The position numbers and the translations under genes were made by a program. A model generated the notes under the pieces. It made no database searches. It was not told the DNA's origin and saw only the letters and a program-made list of their open reading frames with translations. Shown one piece after another: positions 62,259-64,000 of a stretch of DNA of 64,000 nucleotides. Position 1 is the first letter of the stretch. Each line of letters opens with the position of its first letter. This stretch comes from Acidobacteriota bacterium (GTDB lineage Bacteria > Acidobacteriota > Blastocatellia > RBC074), in contig JAHBSF010000004.1 of assembly GCA_019639255.1 (NCBI GenBank), forward strand, positions 1 to 64,000, given 5' to 3'.

Positions 62259-62355
62259 AGAGAGATGACGAAACAAACAAAATGAAACGAAAATTACCGA
62301 AAGGTTGAATGTTTTCGCGGTTTCCGTCTATTTTCGTTTGTTCCGTTTTTCTCTT
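62259..62355. repeat. Long-arm palindromic element, family A, copy 12
   Basis: AAGAGAGATGACGAAACAAAC from 62259 pairs with the arm ending TTTGTTCCGTTTTTCTCTT at 62355; several mismatches. It fills the gap between two same-strand membrane-protein genes. Confidence 0.8.
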
Positions 62356-62385
62356 CTTTCTCGCTATGTGTACGAATCTCTCTTC

Positions 62386-63390
62386 ATGAACCGACGCGGC
62401 GCGCATACGATGACGATCCTGACGCTGGGACTGGGGCTGGCGCTTTTCTTCATCGTCGTCAGTCAGGCGGGATGGAGTGAAGTCTTCGCCCGTGTGCGCT
62501 CGCTCGGAGCCGGATTTGTTCTGATTGTTGCGCTCGGCGGTTTGCGTGTAGCCGCGCGCGCGCTTGCCTGGCGCCGCTGCCTTCACCCGTCGGAGCGCGC
62601 CGTGGGGTTTCGCGCGCTTTTTGCCGCGCGCCTTGCAGGCGATGCCGCCGGGCAGTTGTTCGCAGCCGGGCCGCTCATAGCCGAACCCGCAAGACTTGCC
62701 GCGCTTGGGGGACGACTGACGCTTGCGGCGCGCGTAAAATCCCTTGCGGTCGAAACGCTCACCTATACGCTGTCGAGCTGTCTGCTTGTGTTTGCAGGAA
62801 TGGCTGCACTCGTCGGATGGTTCGCGCTCGGGGATGAGTTGCGCGCAGCAAGCATTGCAGCCGCCTTATCAATGCTGATCATAGTGGCGGTATCGGCTGT
62901 GGTGATTGCGAGGCGTTGGGAGGTTCTTTCCTGGATCGGCGAGGTTGCGCGCAGGTTGCTTCATATGGCCGGATTCAGCCGGCGATGGAAGCGCCAGGTA
63001 GCGCATCTTCGGACGCTCGAACACCACGTCTTCAATTTTTACCGCGGTCACCCGGCGGATCTCGCCTACATATCAGCCTGCCATATGGCGTTTCATCTGC
63101 TCGGCACGGTTGAAACGTGGGCGACGCTAGTCTTTCTCGGTTATGAACCGACGCTGCTTGCCGCATTCACGCTCGAGGCCACAAACCGCGCCGTGAACAT
63201 GATCTTCTCGTTCGTGCCGGGTCGCGTAGGCGTGGATGAAGCCGGTACGGGACTGCTTACCGAAGTACTCGGACTCGGCGCCGCATCGGGAATCGTGCTC
63301 GCGATCGTAAGAAAAGCCCGAATACTGGTATGGACCGCGGCGGGTGTGGCCGTTTACGGCTACATTACCGCGCGGCGCACTCGCACTTGA
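62386..63390 (+). CDS. Flippase-like membrane protein (LPG synthase TM region family)
   Basis: This 334-residue protein has about eight membrane helices and matches the N-terminal integral part of lysylphosphatidylglycerol synthases (UPF0104/AglD2-like). FVLIVALGGLRVAARALAWRRCL, ARLAGDAAGQLFAAGPLIAEPARL, and FSFVPGRVGVDEAGTGLLTEVLGLG are the family segments, the last being the conserved P-G-x-x-G-x-x-E motif. No synthetase domain is attached, so it probably moves a lipid or lipid-linked substrate. ATG at 62386 was chosen because the earlier open codons are part of the palindromic element. Confidence 0.82.
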   Translation: MNRRGAHTMTILTLGLGLALFFIVVSQAGWSEVFARVRSLGAGFVLIVALGGLRVAARALAWRRCLHPSERAVGFRALFAARLAGDAAGQLFAAGPLIAEPARLAALGGRLTLAARVKSLAVETLTYTLSSCLLVFAGMAALVGWFALGDELRAASIAAALSMLIIVAVSAVVIARRWEVLSWIGEVARRLLHMAGFSRRWKRQVAHLRTLEHHVFNFYRGHPADLAYISACHMAFHLLGTVETWATLVFLGYEPTLLAAFTLEATNRAVNMIFSFVPGRVGVDEAGTGLLTEVLGLGAASGIVLAIVRKARILVWTAAGVAVYGYITARRTRT

Positions 63391-63410
63391 ACCGGCGCAC
63401 CCCGGATCAC

Positions 63411-64000
63411 TCAAACGAGCGAAGCGGCGTGACGCAGCCGCGCAACGGTTCGTTCCCGCCCTACGGCGACGATTACGTCGAAGATGCCCGGTCCCACCGA
63501 TTGTCCCGTAAGCGCGGTGCGCGCTGCGTTGATGAGAAGCCCGGCCTTGACGCCCCTTTCCCCGGCAAACTCGCGCAGCGCCGCGTCGGTCGATTCGTGG
63601 TCGAACACCTCTACGGCCTCGAACTTCGCGGCGAGTCCGGGCAACAGATCCCTTAGCGCCGCATCTTTTTTCAGATTCTTCTGCACCGCAGCCTGCTCGA
63701 ACTCGAAGCTCAGGTCATCGACGAAATACGCCCGCCCGTAACTTGAAAAATCCGCAAGCGTACGGTACCGCGCCCGCAACAGATCTACCGTTTGGGCGAA
63801 CCACTCAGATTGATCCCCGCCGTAACGCTCGCGCCAGAGTCCGTCGCGTTCGAGCTGAGTTCTGACCATCGGCAGGAGGTCGGCAAGCGGCATTTTTGAA
63901 ATGTATTCGTGGTTCATCCACAGCGCCTTCTGATCGGTCCAGTGGCGCGCATCGCCTTCGGTAAAATTAAAAACTGCGTTCGATTTGTGAATGCCTTCGA
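63411..64000 (-). CDS. gltX: Glutamyl-tRNA synthetase, C-terminal part (5' end outside window)
   Basis: The minus-strand frame is open from the window edge to the stop at 63411 and shows about 195 residues. The edge reads EGIHKSNAVFNF, followed by DARHWTDQKALWMNHEYI, the start of the anticodon-binding region of GluRS. The remainder is its helical C-terminal domain (YFVDDLSFEFEQAAVQKNLK, GIFDVIVAVGRERTVARL). The catalytic domain lies beyond the window. Convergent with the flippase-like gene. Confidence 0.92.
   Translation of the reverse strand, partial: EGIHKSNAVFNFTEGDARHWTDQKALWMNHEYISKMPLADLLPMVRTQLERDGLWRERYGGDQSEWFAQTVDLLRARYRTLADFSSYGRAYFVDDLSFEFEQAAVQKNLKKDAALRDLLPGLAAKFEAVEVFDHESTDAALREFAGERGVKAGLLINAARTALTGQSVGPGIFDVIVAVGRERTVARLRHAASLV

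Noticed and set aside
5636-62355. Palindromes explained simply as bidirectional rho-independent terminators
   Set aside because: Some could terminate, but one lies between divergent promoters, most lack a clean T run, and the arm sequence itself is conserved between copies far beyond what a terminator needs.
1-64000. tRNA or rRNA genes
   Set aside because: I found no cloverleaf-like or rRNA-like stretch in any of the gaps.

Overview
The window looks like a chromosomal segment of an Acidobacteriota bacterium, probably of the Blastocatellia type. The reasons are a secreted protein with the Solibacter-type C-terminal domain (TIGR03437), a large PknB-type kinase fused to an ATPase and TPR tail, three tandem tricorn-like proteases, and G+C-rich house-keeping genes. 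The assignment is an inference from gene content; there is no rRNA or tRNA gene here.

Layout. 1-3.9 kb: the 3' end of a BREX-type phage-defence operon (partial gene, pglZ, short brxL). 4-7.7 kb: small hypothetical gene, MOSC protein, 3D-domain protein, type II asparaginase, repeat-rich lipoprotein. 7.9-12.5 kb (minus strand): a PspA/IM30 membrane-stress cluster with a coiled-coil membrane protein, a TonB-C protein and a classic AAA+ ATPase, resembling an ESCRT-III/Vps4-like arrangement. 12.7-25.2 kb: purD, the kinase, an MpaB-like oxygenase, an ABC exporter (ATPase plus two DUF3526-type permeases), a DUF3237 protein, and a phytoene-desaturase-like flavoprotein. 25.3-25.8 kb: a short lipoprotein gene with an in-frame UGA followed by a SECIS-like hairpin, my best candidate for something new (a selenoprotein). 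26-41 kb: a complete type I-C CRISPR-Cas locus (WYL regulator, cas3-cas5-cas8-cas7, an extra small ORF, cas4-cas1-cas2) and an array of 71 uniform repeats plus a decayed terminal repeat. 41-46.6 kb: TIGR03437 protein, ROK protein, SthA-like transhydrogenase, a MITE-like element with 24-bp inverted ends, and two paralogous small Cys-rich membrane proteins. 46.9-57.1 kb: three tandem tricorn-protease paralogues. 57.3-64 kb: cytochrome c, M14 carboxypeptidase, two polytopic membrane proteins and the 3' part of gltX.

Cutting across all this is a family of intergenic, roughly 75-110 bp long-armed palindromes (12 clear copies plus 2 of a second subfamily). Each arm begins near AGATAACGGAAC and is built of purine-rich GGAA/CGAAA units. 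They sit between house-keeping genes in tandem, convergent and divergent settings, and sometimes supply the stop codon. Several copies carry matching changes in both arms, which suggests selection on, or correction of, the hairpin. They are missing from the BREX and CRISPR-Cas segments, which fits those segments being imported defence islands.
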